Below, in pieces: positions 1-8,214 of a DNA stretch of 39,116 nt. This DNA is from Acidobacteriota bacterium (GTDB lineage: Bacteria; Acidobacteriota; Terriglobia; Terriglobales; SCQP01). Each line of letters starts with the position of its first letter. Position 1 is the stretch's first letter. Location of the stretch: assembly GCA_027314025.1 (NCBI GenBank), contig DAHVCP010000068.1, forward strand, positions 1-39,116, in the 5' to 3' direction. The notes beneath the pieces are model-generated. The model saw only the letters and a list, made by a program, of their open reading frames with translations. It was not told the DNA's origin and did not search any database. A program made the position numbers and the translations under genes.

Positions 1-288
1 TTAACACGCTGGGCTGCGCCAGCGCCGGGGGCGCCACCGGCGGCGGGGCGGTGAGCCGGCCGCGGCTGCGGCACCCGGCGAAGCCGGCGGAATCGCGCGG
101 TAAGCACCAACGGCGCGGGCGGCGCGTTGCGCCGCCACCGCCGCTTCGGCCGCTGGGCGGTCATCCTCGCGCGGCGCGGCGGGCGGGCGTAACGGCCCGG
201 CCCGCGCGCCGCATTTTTGTTTGCGCATTTGCGTCCGCGCGGCGCCCCGCGCGGCCGCCGCGGGACCGCAGTCACGCGCTCCAACCGC
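1..288. other. Left edge, no supportable gene
   Basis: This stretch is extremely GC-rich. The open frames in it are low-complexity Arg/Ala/Pro strings with no recognisable domain. A minus-strand frame ends at a TAA at positions 3-1, but its translation looks like a by-product of GC content. I see no clear promoter or terminator. It lies downstream of the disrupted lipoprotein paralogue. Confidence 0.4.
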
Positions 289-766
289 CTACGCGGCTTG
301 CGCGCCGGGAGCCGAGGGGCTGGAGCTGGTTTCGGCGGTAATGAAGATGGTGAATTCGCCGGCGGCGGTGGTAAAGCGCAGGCCGCCTTGCAGGCCGGCA
401 TTGACGCGCAAGACGCCCTTATTTTCCGGCGGCTGGGCGGTGGCGCGCGCCCACACGACAAATGACGGGCGCGGGCCCCAGCCCGGCCTGCGGGTCGCCT
501 GGGGGCCGCACCGCCTCGCCGGCCTGCGGAGTTCCGTGGCATTTCGCGCCGACGCGGCTCCCCGAGCCACCGGTGCGACCCCCGCGATAAGTCTCCGCCG
601 GCGGGGTCAGGTCTTGCGGCCGGGCCAGATGCCAGACCTCGGATTTCACGGTGGAATTTCCGTTCTGGTCGCGGCCGACGGTGGCCTGGCCGATGGCGCC
701 GGGAACCGCGGCGCTGGGACGAAGTACGATTTTGCGCTGGCCGATGCCGAACATTATGGTTTCCAA
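289..766 (-). pseudogene. Lipoprotein-family paralogue broken by a ~125 bp repeat
   Basis: Two out-of-frame pieces together match the intact neighbour at 775-1263. The upstream piece (766 down to about 587) reads VPGAIGQATVGRDQNGN and ends PPAETY. The downstream piece (about 459 down to 291) reads VVWARATAQPPENKGVL and then FTIFITAE. In the neighbour the matching joint is PPRKAYIVWIEA, so only the DNA between about 463 and 586 is extra. That DNA is a copy of the dispersed repeat, its length is not a multiple of three, and it shifts the frame. The start is a TTG at 766 or, more likely, the ATG at 754 preceded by GGAAA. The gene follows the intact paralogue by 8 bp, suggesting a tandem duplication in one operon. 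The product would lack residues needed downstream of the insertion, so I call it inactive. Confidence 0.75.
463..586 (+). repeat. Family A repeat copy A1 (inside the lipoprotein paralogue)
   Basis: The copy starts ATGACGGGCGCGGGCCCC and ends GCGACCCCCGCGA. Copy A8 at 26063 has nearly the same two ends (ATGATGGGTGCGGGCCCC and GCGACCCCTGCGA) and a related interior with GGCTCCCCGA. Shared ends around a variable middle define the element boundaries. No convincing target-site duplication or terminal inverted repeat is visible. Confidence 0.75.
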
Positions 767-774
767 TGCTGGGA

Positions 775-1263
775 TTAGCCGCCGCCGACCGTGGCGCGGA
801 GCACTTCCGGGCCGCCGGGCTGACTCGGATGGGCTTGATCCTCCGCGGTGATAAACAGATCAAAGCGGCGCAAGGAGGTCGTGGTGCGCATCGCGCCGCG
901 CAAATCCGGGCCGATGGCCAGCACGCCCTTGTCCACCGGTTCGCCCCACTGGAGGGCCTCGATCCAGACGATATAGGCCTTGCGCGGCGGGCGCAGATCG
1001 TAGGGATGGGCCAGAGCGCGCACTTGCAGCAGAACCGTCGTCTCCCCAGCGGGAGTATGGCCAAGATGGATGCGGCCGATCGCCGCGGGGGTCAGGTTGG
1101 TGGGATCCAGCTGGACTTGGCGCAGGCCGCAAGCGGACAGGAGCGCCGCGGCCAGCCCGGCCGCGGCGGCGGCGAAGCGCAACCGGCGGGCGGGACGCGA
1201 GTTCCGCCCCTGATGTGGGGCACGGCCCCGCGCCGCCTTCCGCTGCCGCCCGCGGCCACTCAT
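775..1263 (-). CDS. Putative lipoprotein of an uncharacterised family
   Basis: This encodes about 162 residues of unknown function. A basic N-terminus leads into a hydrophobic run ending LAAALLSAC, a lipobox-like motif with the candidate lipidated cysteine near residue 45. The protein is therefore probably exported and anchored to a membrane. The mature part contains AYIVWIEALQ, then DKGVLAIG and FDLFITAE near the C-terminus, all shared with the broken downstream paralogue. From memory, such YVVW...FITAE proteins are common in Acidobacteriota genomes, but I cannot name a function. The start is uncertain. I chose the ATG at 1263; a GTG at 1302 and a TTG at residue 29, which would give a more compact signal peptide, are both possible. 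Repeat B1 lies immediately upstream. Confidence 0.65.
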   Translation of the reverse strand: MSGRGRQRKAARGRAPHQGRNSRPARRLRFAAAAAGLAAALLSACGLRQVQLDPTNLTPAAIGRIHLGHTPAGETTVLLQVRALAHPYDLRPPRKAYIVWIEALQWGEPVDKGVLAIGPDLRGAMRTTTSLRRFDLFITAEDQAHPSQPGGPEVLRATVGGG

Positions 1264-1311
1264 GGAGGGTTGCGATTCCCCGCACAGGGCCGCCGGTTGC
1301 ACCAGCTACGG

Positions 1312-1428
1312 CGTTGTTGGGCGCCTCCGCTGCGCTGCGGCTTGACTCGGGCTGCTCACGCACGTCCGGGTACGCTCCTTCGCCCTCGCTTGGGCCGCCT
1401 CGCGCTGCTCGCTTCTCGCCCCGCCCCA
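1312..1428 (-). repeat. Family B repeat copy B1
   Basis: About 115 bp between the CDF gene and the lipoprotein gene closely match 25871-25997. The shared core on the plus strand is GGGTACGCTCC, one variable base, then TCGCCCTCGCTTGGGCC, continuing GCCTCGCGCTGCTCG. On the minus strand both copies stay open and encode the peptide RAARGGPSEG(E/D)GAYPDVRE. Nothing indicates a start codon or a longer gene. Confidence 0.75.
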
Positions 1429-1493
1429 CCGCATACGCCGGCGTGGAAAGCGGCAACGGCGGGATCGCGGCGCGCCGGAGCGCGATGCGCCGG

Positions 1494-2396
1494 CTAACGG
1501 TTGGGGGGAATTTGGCAGCACTCACCGGTGTCGCACCACTGGTTCTCGAACTGCACGGTGGTGTGGTGAATGTGAAAGCGGTCGCCCAGCCGCTCGCGGA
1601 CGCGGCGCAAAATGGCGTCGCTTTCCGAGGGCGGAATGTTGGCGATGCGGATGTGGGCGCTGAGGGCGTGGGCGTGCGAGCCGAGGCTCCAGATATGCAG
1701 ATCGTGGACGCCCTGCACGCCGGGCAGCGAGAGCAGCTCGCCGGCGACCTGATCGGGACGGATGCCGCTGGGCGCGCCTTCGAGCAGAATATTGATGGTT
1801 TCGCGGAAGACGCCCCAGCTGGTCCAAATGATGAAACCGGCGATGACCAGCGACAGCAGCGGGTCAATGATGGTCTGGCCGGTGATGGAGATGGCGATGG
1901 CGCCGGCGACGATGAGGGCGGCGGAGACGGCGTCGCCCATCATGTGCACGAAGGCGCCGCGCAGGTTAAGGTCGCTGCGATGCCGCGTGAGGGAGATGGC
2001 GATGCCCGTGTTCATGGCCACGCCGATGATGCCGGCGATCAGCATCCAGCCGGAATGCACGTCGCCGGGAGCATGCAGCCGGGCGATCGCTTCCACCACG
2101 ATGAACAGCGTCAGGACCAGCAGCGTGAGGACGTTCAAGAATGCCGCCAGCACGCCGGCCCGCTGATACCCGAAGGTCCGGCTTTGGTCCGCCGGCTTGC
2201 CCTGCAAGTAGACCGCCAGCCAACTCAGCACCAGAGCCAGAAAATCCGTCAGATTGTGCGCCGATTCCGAAATGAGGGCCAGCGAATGGCCCCAAATGCC
2301 CGCCACCAGCGTGAACAGAACGTAGGCCAGCGTCAGCGCGGCGCCGATGCGCAGCGCGCCGCTTCCCCGGCCGGTCATTGGTCCATGCGTATGCAT
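1494..2396 (-). CDS. Cation diffusion facilitator, CzcD/ZitB-like metal exporter
   Basis: This 300-residue CDF inner-membrane antiporter exports Zn2+ or a related divalent metal in exchange for protons. Six hydrophobic segments span about residues 15-205. The two metal-binding HxxxD motifs of the family are present: SAHNLTD (H47, D51) in helix 2 and HMMGD (H151, D155) in helix 5. The cytoplasmic C-terminal domain follows with HDLHIW (231-236) and HHTTVQFE (277-284). The tail holds C288, C293 and C294, possible extra metal ligands. The His-rich loop typical of many zinc CDFs is short (HTH near the N-terminus), so metal specificity is open. The gene is divergent from leuA. A TAAAAT box lies at 2418-2413 on its strand, and GGGGATGGG is the likely ribosome binding site. 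Confidence 0.92.
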   Translation of the reverse strand: MHTHGPMTGRGSGALRIGAALTLAYVLFTLVAGIWGHSLALISESAHNLTDFLALVLSWLAVYLQGKPADQSRTFGYQRAGVLAAFLNVLTLLVLTLFIVVEAIARLHAPGDVHSGWMLIAGIIGVAMNTGIAISLTRHRSDLNLRGAFVHMMGDAVSAALIVAGAIAISITGQTIIDPLLSLVIAGFIIWTSWGVFRETINILLEGAPSGIRPDQVAGELLSLPGVQGVHDLHIWSLGSHAHALSAHIRIANIPPSESDAILRRVRERLGDRFHIHHTTVQFENQWCDTGECCQIPPNR

Positions 2397-2457
2397 TCAT
2401 CGGCCCATCCCCATTTTAAATCGCGGTTCCATGCGCTCGGCGTAGGCATTCCGCGCC

Positions 2458-2496
2458 GGCATTCGGCGTGGGCGTTCGGCGTGGGCGTTCGGCGCG
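2458..2496. repeat. Three tandem 13-bp units upstream of leuA
   Basis: The units are GGCATTCGGCGTG, GGCGTTCGGCGTG and GGCGTTCGGCGCG, head to tail. Weaker related copies sit just upstream (2434-2456). They lie in the divergent region between the CDF and leuA, about 50 bp upstream of the leuA promoter. Confidence 0.7.
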
Positions 2497-2543
2497 GCGC
2501 CGGGCGGGGGAGTGCCGAGCGGGGATCGGGGCAGCGGGACGGC

Positions 2544-2572
2544 TTGACTACCTGCCGACCGGCCGGTAAGCT
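2544..2572 (+). promoter_or_regulatory. Sigma70-type promoter of leuA
   Basis: TTGACT (2544-2549) and TAAGCT (2567-2572) are separated by exactly 17 bp. Transcription would start near 2579, giving a leader of about 30 nt with GGGGAAAGG as ribosome binding site before the ATG at 2609. No leader peptide or attenuator is visible. Confidence 0.7.
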
Positions 2573-2608
2573 AGGGCATGAGGTTCCTTGGGGAAAGGTA
2601 GTCTTGTC

Positions 2609-3814
2609 ATGAGTCCTAGCCCGGAGAGCAACGCCCTGGAAACGGTTCAAATCTTCGATACTACGCTGCGGGATGGCGAGCAAGCCCCCGGCTTCAGCAT
2701 GACGCCAGGAGAAAAGCTGCGCTTGGCGCGGGAACTCGAGGAGCTGGGCGCGGACGTGATCGAGGCGGGATTTCCCATCGCCTCGGAGGGGGACTTTGAA
2801 GGCGTGACGGCGGTGGTGCAGGCCTGCCGCCGGGCCACGGTGGCGGCACTGGCGCGGGCGTTGGAAGGCGACGTGCGGCGGGCGGGCGACGCGCTGCGCG
2901 GCGCGGCGCGGCCGCGGATCCACACCTTCATCGCCACCAGCGACATCCATTTGCAGTACAAGCTGAAGAAGTCGCGGGCGCAGGTGCTGGCCGACGTGTA
3001 TAGCGCGGTGCGGCTGGCGCGGGAGTACGCCGACGACGTGGAGTTCTCCGCCGAGGATGCGACGCGCACGGATCTGGACTATTTGGCCGAGGTGCTGAAC
3101 GCGGCGATCGAAGCCGGCGCGACGACGCTGAACGTGCCGGACACGGTAGGCTTCTGCGTGCCGTCGGAGTACGCGGCGCTGATCACCGGGCTGAAGAGCC
3201 GCATCCGCGACGCCGACAAGGTGGTGCTGAGCGTGCATTGCCACAACGACCTGGGCTTGGCGGTTGCCAACACGCTGGCGGCGGTGGCGGCGGGCGCGCG
3301 GCAGGTGGAGTGCGCCATCAACGGCATCGGGGAGCGGGCGGGCAACGCGGCGCTGGAGGAGATCGTGATGGCGCTGGCGGTGCGGCGCGACACGCTGCCC
3401 TACCAAACCAACATCCGCACCGAGCGGCTGTATCCGGTCAGCCAAATGCTGGCCGGCATCACCGGGGTGCAGGTGCAGCCCAACAAGGCGGTGGTCGGCG
3501 CCAACGCCTTCGCCCATGAAGCCGGCATTCACCAGGACGGGATGCTGAAATCGCCGCTGACCTACGAGATCATGACGCCGCAGTCGGTGGGCATTGAGCG
3601 GACGCAACTGGTGCTGGGCAAGCACTCCGGACGCCATGCGCTGGCGCAGCGGCTGGCCGCGCTGGGGGTGCAGCTGGACCGGCGGGAACTGGACGGTGTG
3701 TACAAGCGGTTTTTGACGGTCGCGGACCGCAAGAAAGTGATCAACGACGCCGATCTGCGCGAGCTGATCGAAACGGCGGAGCCGGCGGCGGTGGGCGGGG
3801 GCGAGCGGGCATGA
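2609..3814 (+). CDS. leuA: 2-isopropylmalate synthase, short form without regulatory domain
   Basis: This 401-residue enzyme condenses acetyl-CoA with 2-oxoisovalerate, the first committed step to leucine. The catalytic TIM barrel shows [10 protein letters not shown] (16-25), the metal-binding SVHCHNDLG (H210, H212), [10 protein letters not shown] (238-247) and HEAGIHQDG (303-311). [12 protein letters not shown] (335-345) marks the subdomain after the barrel and favours LeuA over HMG-CoA lyase; homocitrate synthase remains a remote alternative. Classical LeuA runs to about 500 residues or more because of a C-terminal leucine-sensing domain. This protein stops soon after the barrel linker, so feedback inhibition by leucine may be absent. 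The ATG at 2609 was chosen over a TTG at 2588 because of the GGGGAAAGG upstream. Its stop overlaps the next ATG. Confidence 0.9.
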   Translation: MSPSPESNALETVQIFDTTLRDGEQAPGFSMTPGEKLRLARELEELGADVIEAGFPIASEGDFEGVTAVVQACRRATVAALARALEGDVRRAGDALRGAARPRIHTFIATSDIHLQYKLKKSRAQVLADVYSAVRLAREYADDVEFSAEDATRTDLDYLAEVLNAAIEAGATTLNVPDTVGFCVPSEYAALITGLKSRIRDADKVVLSVHCHNDLGLAVANTLAAVAAGARQVECAINGIGERAGNAALEEIVMALAVRRDTLPYQTNIRTERLYPVSQMLAGITGVQVQPNKAVVGANAFAHEAGIHQDGMLKSPLTYEIMTPQSVGIERTQLVLGKHSGRHALAQRLAALGVQLDRRELDGVYKRFLTVADRKKVINDADLRELIETAEPAAVGGGERA

Positions 3815-4092
3815 GCGGCGGCAAAATCAGCACGGCGCGGGGCCACGTGCAGTCCCTGCGCGGCGGCGAGCGGGTGGAGGGGCAGGCGGCCAATGAGGCG
3901 CGCATGATCGCCGCCATCGGCGGGCGCATCGAGCTGGTGATCGGCGAGCACACCGCGCTGCTGCGCGCCAGCGATGCGGCGGTGATTCCGGCGCGGGCGC
4001 GCTACCGGCTGCACGCGCTGGAAGACGCGACCGTCTATCACGCGCCGGGACCGGAGCCGCAATCCGGCGACGAAAACCTGTGGGGCGTGTAG
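3811..4092 (+). CDS. Small single-domain cupin protein
   Basis: This 93-residue protein has the pattern of a minimal cupin barrel: [19 protein letters not shown], then [17 protein letters not shown] and the ending DENLWGV. The metal-binding histidines of classical cupins are mostly missing (one His in the HALED region and one in IGEH), so it may bind a ligand rather than catalyse. The ATG overlaps the leuA stop as ATGA, which implies translational coupling and equal dosage with LeuA. No signal peptide is seen, so it should be cytoplasmic. A role in leucine synthesis is inferred from position only. Confidence 0.7.
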   Translation: MSGGKISTARGHVQSLRGGERVEGQAANEARMIAAIGGRIELVIGEHTALLRASDAAVIPARARYRLHALEDATVYHAPGPEPQSGDENLWGV

Positions 4093-4130
4093 AACGGCAT
4101 GCGACCGCGGTGGGACGGTAGAATGACACC

Positions 4131-4178
4131 GTGGCGCTGAACATCCAGAACGCCGCCGCCGCAGCCCGGAGCAAACCA
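4131..4178 (+). pseudogene. Possible truncated vapB antitoxin start
   Basis: A GTG at 4131 opens the peptide MALNIQNAAAAARSKPI. This resembles the MALNI(K/Q)N opening of VapB antitoxins of the Rv0623/PSK type. Six bases upstream is TAGAAT (4119-4124), the same start arrangement seen at nadC, GH67 and the kinase. The similarity stops at about 4178, exactly where repeat copy A2 begins, and no vapC follows. The match is short, so this could be chance. Confidence 0.35.
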
Positions 4179-4330
4179 ATTGATAGGCGCGGGCCCCAGC
4201 CCCGCCGCTTCGTTTGCTCGCGCGAGCCGCGGCGTTCTTTCGTGCGCCGTGGGCGCGCGCGGAGTTTCGCGGCCTTCCCGCACCTGCCTTGTCCCCCAGG
4301 GCAAACGGCGTGGCCCCCGCGGACCGTTCC
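4179..4330 (+). repeat. Family A repeat copy A2, just upstream of leuB
   Basis: The copy begins TTGATAGGCGCGGGCCCCAG and ends near GGCAAACGGCGTGGCCCCCG, paralleling the ends of A1 and A8. It is longer than other copies (about 150 bp). It lies between the cupin gene and leuB and ends 10 bp before the leuB ATG, so it supplies most of the leuB 5' region. Confidence 0.65.
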
Positions 4331-4339
4331 GATCCAATC

Positions 4340-5389
4340 ATGAGCACACCATTTCGCATTTGTTTGCTGCCGGGCGATGGCATCGGCCCGGAGGTCACCG
4401 AAGCCGCGGTGCGCGTATTGGAGGCAGCGGGCCGCCGCTTTGGCTTCGCCGCCGTCTTCTCCCGCCAGGCGATGGGCGGGGCGGCGCTGCGCGCCGGCGG
4501 TCCGCCGTTCCCGGAAGCGACGAAGCAAGCGGCGCTGGCGGCGCAGGCGGTGCTGCTGGGGGCGGTGGGCGCGCCGGAATTCGACGCCGAGCCGCCGGAG
4601 CGCAAGCCGGAAACGGGCCTGCTGGCGCTGCGCAAGGCGCTGGGCTGCTTCGCCAATCTGCGGCCCATGCTGCGCCTGCCGGGAGCGGCCGGCCCGCTGC
4701 GGGAAGAGGTCGTGGCCGGGGCGGATTTTCTGGTGGTGCGGGAACTGACCGGGGGCATCTACTTCGGCGCGCCGCGCGGCTTCGCCCCGGACCGCCAATC
4801 AGCGGAGAATACGCTGCGCTATTCCGTGCCGGAGATCGAGCGGGTCGCGCGAGTGGCGTTCGGGCTGGCGCGCGGCCGGCAGCGGCGGCTGACCAGCGTG
4901 GACAAGGCCAACGTGCTGGAGAGCAGCCAGCTTTGGCGGCAAACGGTGACGCGGCTGGCGGCGGAATATCCGGAGGTCGAGCTGCGGCACATGTACGTGG
5001 ACAACTGCGCCATGCAGTTGGTGCTGAACCCGCGGCAGTTCGACGTGATCGTGACCGGCAATCTGTTCGGCGACATCTTGAGCGATGAAGCCGGGGCCTT
5101 GGCCGGCTCCCTGGGCTTATTGCCCTCGGCGTCGGTGGGCGGAGCGGTGGACTTGTATGAGCCGGTGCACGGCTCGGCGCCGGACCTGGCGGGCCGGGAC
5201 CGCGCCAATCCGGTGGGGGCGATTTTGTCGGCGGCGATGATGCTGCGCCACACCTTCCGCCAGGAGCCCGCGGCGGCGGCGATCGAAGCGGCGGTGCGGC
5301 GGACGCTGGAGGCGGGGACGCGCACCGCCGACCTGGGCGGCAGCGTCGGCACGCGGGCGATGACCGACGCCATCATCGCCGCGCTGTAA
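4340..5389 (+). CDS. leuB: 3-isopropylmalate dehydrogenase
   Basis: This 349-residue NAD-dependent enzyme oxidises and decarboxylates 3-isopropylmalate to 2-oxoisocaproate, the third step of leucine synthesis. The N-terminus [13 protein letters not shown] is characteristic. [10 protein letters not shown] contains the substrate-loop residues, [11 protein letters not shown] carries the catalytic lysine, and [12 protein letters not shown] holds the metal-binding aspartates. [19 protein letters not shown] forms part of the NAD site. Length is normal. The ATG at 4340 matches the family start; the frame stays open upstream only through the repeat. No good ribosome binding site precedes it (CCGATCCAATC), so it may depend on readthrough from leuA-cupin. 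leuC and leuD are not in the window. Confidence 0.95.
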   Translation: MSTPFRICLLPGDGIGPEVTEAAVRVLEAAGRRFGFAAVFSRQAMGGAALRAGGPPFPEATKQAALAAQAVLLGAVGAPEFDAEPPERKPETGLLALRKALGCFANLRPMLRLPGAAGPLREEVVAGADFLVVRELTGGIYFGAPRGFAPDRQSAENTLRYSVPEIERVARVAFGLARGRQRRLTSVDKANVLESSQLWRQTVTRLAAEYPEVELRHMYVDNCAMQLVLNPRQFDVIVTGNLFGDILSDEAGALAGSLGLLPSASVGGAVDLYEPVHGSAPDLAGRDRANPVGAILSAAMMLRHTFRQEPAAAAIEAAVRRTLEAGTRTADLGGSVGTRAMTDAIIAAL

Positions 5390-5660
5390 CCGCGCGCCAG
5401 GCGAGCTAGCGCCAACCCGTTGCTTCGCTGCCCATTCCCGCGGACCTTCCTCGCGGGCGCGCGCCACGGCGTTGTCCCACGGTCGCGTCCCGGCCTCGCG
5501 CGCTTCCGAATGCGGGCCAGCGGCCCGCGCCCCCAGGGTGAACTCCTCTTCGGCGGGCTCCAGCCGTAGGCTGGCGCGAAAGTGCCGCGCCTCCTGTGTG
5601 TAGTCGCCGGTTCCCGCCGACTTCCTGCGCGGCGATCATTGCGCGCTGTGCGGCCGCCGC
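5390..5660. other. Convergent gap with a likely degenerate family A copy
   Basis: No gene is visible in these 270 bp between convergent leuB and coaX. On the minus strand, roughly 5545-5440, the sequence starts GGGGGCGCGGGCCGC and ends near CGCCGTGGCGCGCGCCCGCG. That resembles the two ends of copy A2 with several changes. I see no convincing T-tailed terminator. Confidence 0.4.
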
Positions 5661-6476
5661 CTAGCGCGGCGGGGCGGGCTTGGCGTGGGCGCTGGGCTCG
5701 GCGTTGCGCTCCCAAATCAGGCGCAGGCCGTCGAGGGTGAGCATTTCATCGGCGGCGGAGATGTAGCGCGAGGCGCCCGCCAGTAACGGCGCCATGCCGC
5801 CGGTGGCGATGACCTGCGTTCCGGGACCCAGTTCGGCGATCAGGCGCTGCAAAATGCCGTCCACCAAGCCGAGGTAGCCGTAGTACAAGCCGGATTGAAT
5901 GCTGCCCACCGTGGTCGAGCCGATCAACTTCTCCGGGCGGCGGGGCTCGACGCGCGGCAGGCGGGCGGTGCGCTGGTACAGCGCCTCGGCGGCGATGGCC
6001 ATGCCGGGGCAGATGATGCCGCCTTCGTATTCGCCGCGGGCGGAGACCACGTCGAAGGTGGTGGCGGTGCCGAAATCCACGATGATCACCGGGCCCGTGG
6101 CCCCATTGGCCGTGGCGCGGGCATAACCGGCGACGGCATTGACGATGCGGTCGGCGCCGACATCGGCGGGCGGCTGATAGTGAATGGCCATCCCGGTCTT
6201 GAGTCCGGGGCCGACGAAGACCGGCTCGCGGCCAAACAGGCGGGTGGCGGCGGCGCGGACGATGCTGTCCAGCGGCGGCACCACGGAGGCGACGATGACC
6301 CCGGTGATGGCCTGGGCGTCGAGGCCCTCGCCCGCGAACAGGCCGCGCACGCGCAGGACCATTTCATCCACGGTTTGCGCGCGCTGCGTGGTCAGCCGCC
6401 AGGAGGCGGCCAGGTCCGGCCCGGTGAAGACGCCGAGCACGGTATTGGTGTTGCCGATGTCAATGGCGAGGAGCAT
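5661..6476 (-). CDS. coaX: Type III pantothenate kinase
   Basis: This 271-residue enzyme phosphorylates pantothenate, the first step of coenzyme A synthesis. It belongs to the ASKHA fold. The phosphate motif [10 protein letters not shown] (6-15) contains the catalytic D6. GADR (107-110) binds pantothenate, DFGTATTFD (134-142) is the second phosphate motif, and GGIICPG (152-158) follows. Length is standard. The ATG lies 9 bp after the birA stop, so this is the last gene of the rok-akr-nadC-birA-coaX run. Type III kinases are known to be insensitive to CoA feedback and to need a monovalent cation. Confidence 0.96.
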   Translation of the reverse strand: MLLAIDIGNTNTVLGVFTGPDLAASWRLTTQRAQTVDEMVLRVRGLFAGEGLDAQAITGVIVASVVPPLDSIVRAAATRLFGREPVFVGPGLKTGMAIHYQPPADVGADRIVNAVAGYARATANGATGPVIIVDFGTATTFDVVSARGEYEGGIICPGMAIAAEALYQRTARLPRVEPRRPEKLIGSTTVGSIQSGLYYGYLGLVDGILQRLIAELGPGTQVIATGGMAPLLAGASRYISAADEMLTLDGLRLIWERNAEPSAHAKPAPPR

Positions 6477-6485
6477 GGCGGGGAG

Positions 6486-7328
6486 CTAGGGGCGCGTGTG
6501 GAGTGGAAGCGATTCGGGCGCGGGGCGGACGTCGCCGGCGGCGACCACCGCGATGCCGCCGCCGTCGCGGGCGACGCGCAACAGGCCGTTGGCGTCCAGG
6601 CCGGCGGTGACGCCGGTAAACGCCTCCGGGCCGCCCGTCTGGCTGCCGCCGACGCGGACCCGGCGGCCGCGGGCGTAGGAGGACGCCGCCTCAAAAGCCG
6701 CCAGCAGCGCGGGAACGCCGCCGGCCGCCCATTGATGATAGCGCCGGTAGAGTTGGCGGAGGATCGCCGCCAATAGCCCCTCCCGATCGCATTCGCGGCC
6801 CAGGGCCAAGCGCAAGGAGGTGGCGATGGGCGCCAAATCCGGTGGGAACACGGCCTGGTTGACGTTCACTCCCAGGCCCAGCACCGCCGCCCCGGCGCCG
6901 ATGGCGCCGGCCGCATCGCTGCCGGTCTCCATGAGGATGCCGGCGCATTTTTTGCCCTCCAGCAGCAGGTCGTTGGGCCAGCGGATGTCCGGGCGCAGGC
7001 CGGTTGCCTCCGCCACCGCATCGGCCCCGGCCAGGGCGGCGGCGAGCGTCAGCGGCAACAGGCCGGCGACGGTGCCGGGCGGGCGCAGGATGAGGCTGAG
7101 ATATAAGTTGGCGCCGGGGGGCGACGCCCAAGCGTGGCCATGGCGGCCTCGCCCGGCGGTTTGCGCTTCCGCGACGAAGACGGCGCCATGCGGCGCGCCG
7201 GCGGCGGCGGCGCGGGCGGCGATGGCCTGGGTGGAATCCACCGAGCCCAGGCGTTCGACCGGGCCGAACGCCGCGCCGGAGGCGCAGCCCGATGCCGCCG
7301 GCGGCTCGCCCTGGAAGCGTGGCGGCAC
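6486..7328 (-). CDS. birA: Biotin-[acetyl-CoA-carboxylase] ligase, no HTH domain
   Basis: This enzyme, about 280 residues, activates biotin as biotinyl-AMP and attaches it to the carboxylase carrier protein. Seen motifs are DSTQ (31-34), the biotinyl-AMP loop GRGRHGHAW (59-67), RWPNDLL (116-122) with GKKCAGIL (125-132), and GLGVNVN (151-157). A small C-terminal SH3-like domain follows. The N-terminus has no room for the winged-helix DNA-binding domain of bifunctional BirA, so it should not act as a repressor. I placed the start at the GTG at 7328, two bases after the nadC stop. The frame is open much further upstream, but only inside nadC. Confidence 0.92.
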   Translation of the reverse strand: MPPRFQGEPPAASGCASGAAFGPVERLGSVDSTQAIAARAAAAGAPHGAVFVAEAQTAGRGRHGHAWASPPGANLYLSLILRPPGTVAGLLPLTLAAALAGADAVAEATGLRPDIRWPNDLLLEGKKCAGILMETGSDAAGAIGAGAAVLGLGVNVNQAVFPPDLAPIATSLRLALGRECDREGLLAAILRQLYRRYHQWAAGGVPALLAAFEAASSYARGRRVRVGGSQTGGPEAFTGVTAGLDANGLLRVARDGGGIAVVAAGDVRPAPESLPLHTRP

Positions 7329-7330
7329 GG

Positions 7331-8206
7331 CTAGACCGGCGCGATGCGCATGGCCAGATCCACGGCGGGAGCGGAGTGGGTCAGCGCGCCGACGCTGATG
7401 AAATCCACGCCGGTATCGGCGTAGGCGCGGACGGTGGCCAGGTTGACGCCGCCGGAGACCTCGAGCTCGGCGCGGCCGGCGGTGGCGGCGACGGCGGCGC
7501 GCACCTGCTCCGGGGTCATGTTGTCGAGCAGAATGCGCTGCGCGCCGCCGGCCAGCGCTGTTTCCAACTCCTCGGCGGTGCGCACCTCGATCTCGACCGC
7601 CATGCCGGCATCGCGGTTCTCCAGCGCCCGGCGCAGCGCGGCGGCGACCCCGCCGGCCAGACGGATATGGTTGTTCTTGATCAGCACGCCGGCGGAGAGG
7701 TCGGCGCGGTGGTTCACGCCCCCGCCGCAGGTGACGGCGTATTTGTCCAGGGCGCGCCATCCCGGCAGGGTTTTGCGCGTGTCCAAAATGCGCGCCCGGG
7801 TGCCCTGCACGGCGGCGACGAACTGGCGCGTCAGCGTGGCCACGCCGCTGAGATGCTGGAGAAAGTTCAGCAGCACGCGCTCGCAAGCCAGCAATTGGCG
7901 GGCGTTGCCGCGCAAGACGGCCACCACCTGCCCCGGCGCCAGGCGCACGCCGTCGAAGACCTCCCGGTCATGGCTGACCACCACGGGAGGACGGCGGTCG
8001 CCCGCGGGCAGCAGCGCGTTATAGGCGGCGAAGACGCGCGGCGTTAGGTCCAAGCCGGCGAGCACGCACTCCTGCTTGGCGACCAGCGCCGCCTGCGCCT
8101 CCTGATCCGGCGCCACCGTCAGGCGGGAGGTGGCGTCGGCCACGGTGCGGTCCTCATGCAAGGCGGCGTCAATCAATTCCCGCACGCGGCGGGCGTTCCA
8201 GTCCAT
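7331..8206 (-). CDS. nadC: Nicotinate-nucleotide pyrophosphorylase (carboxylating)
   Basis: This 291-residue quinolinate phosphoribosyltransferase makes nicotinate mononucleotide from quinolinate and PRPP in de novo NAD synthesis. LDTRKTLPGWRALDKYAV (141-158) and CGGGVNHRADLS (160-171) form the PRPP and quinolinate site. LIKNNH (175-180), VEIEV and ILLDNM follow, and SGGVN closes the phosphate site. The usual N-terminal ED.GxGDxT motif is altered to EDRTVADATSR. The ATG at 8206 has GGAG close upstream and a TACAAT box 8 bp before it. birA follows after 2 bp. The partners nadA and nadB are not in the window. Confidence 0.95.
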   Translation of the reverse strand: MDWNARRVRELIDAALHEDRTVADATSRLTVAPDQEAQAALVAKQECVLAGLDLTPRVFAAYNALLPAGDRRPPVVVSHDREVFDGVRLAPGQVVAVLRGNARQLLACERVLLNFLQHLSGVATLTRQFVAAVQGTRARILDTRKTLPGWRALDKYAVTCGGGVNHRADLSAGVLIKNNHIRLAGGVAAALRRALENRDAGMAVEIEVRTAEELETALAGGAQRILLDNMTPEQVRAAVAATAGRAELEVSGGVNLATVRAYADTGVDFISVGALTHSAPAVDLAMRIAPV

Positions 8207-8214
8207 AGCTCCAA

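Noticed and set aside
1-228. A 75-residue minus-strand frame at the left edge
   Set aside because: It is Arg/Ala/Pro-rich with no motif and no clear ribosome binding site, so it is indistinguishable from GC-driven noise.
2573-2608. Leucine attenuator, T-box or riboswitch in the leuA leader
   Set aside because: The leader is only about 30 nt, with no run of Leu codons, no terminator and no T-box sequence.
4214-4339. N-terminal extension of leuB
   Set aside because: The extra 42 residues are translated repeat sequence. The family N-terminus begins at the ATG at 4340.
7329-7886. Long upstream extension of the birA frame
   Set aside because: It lies wholly inside nadC in another frame and has no similarity to a BirA helix-turn-helix domain.
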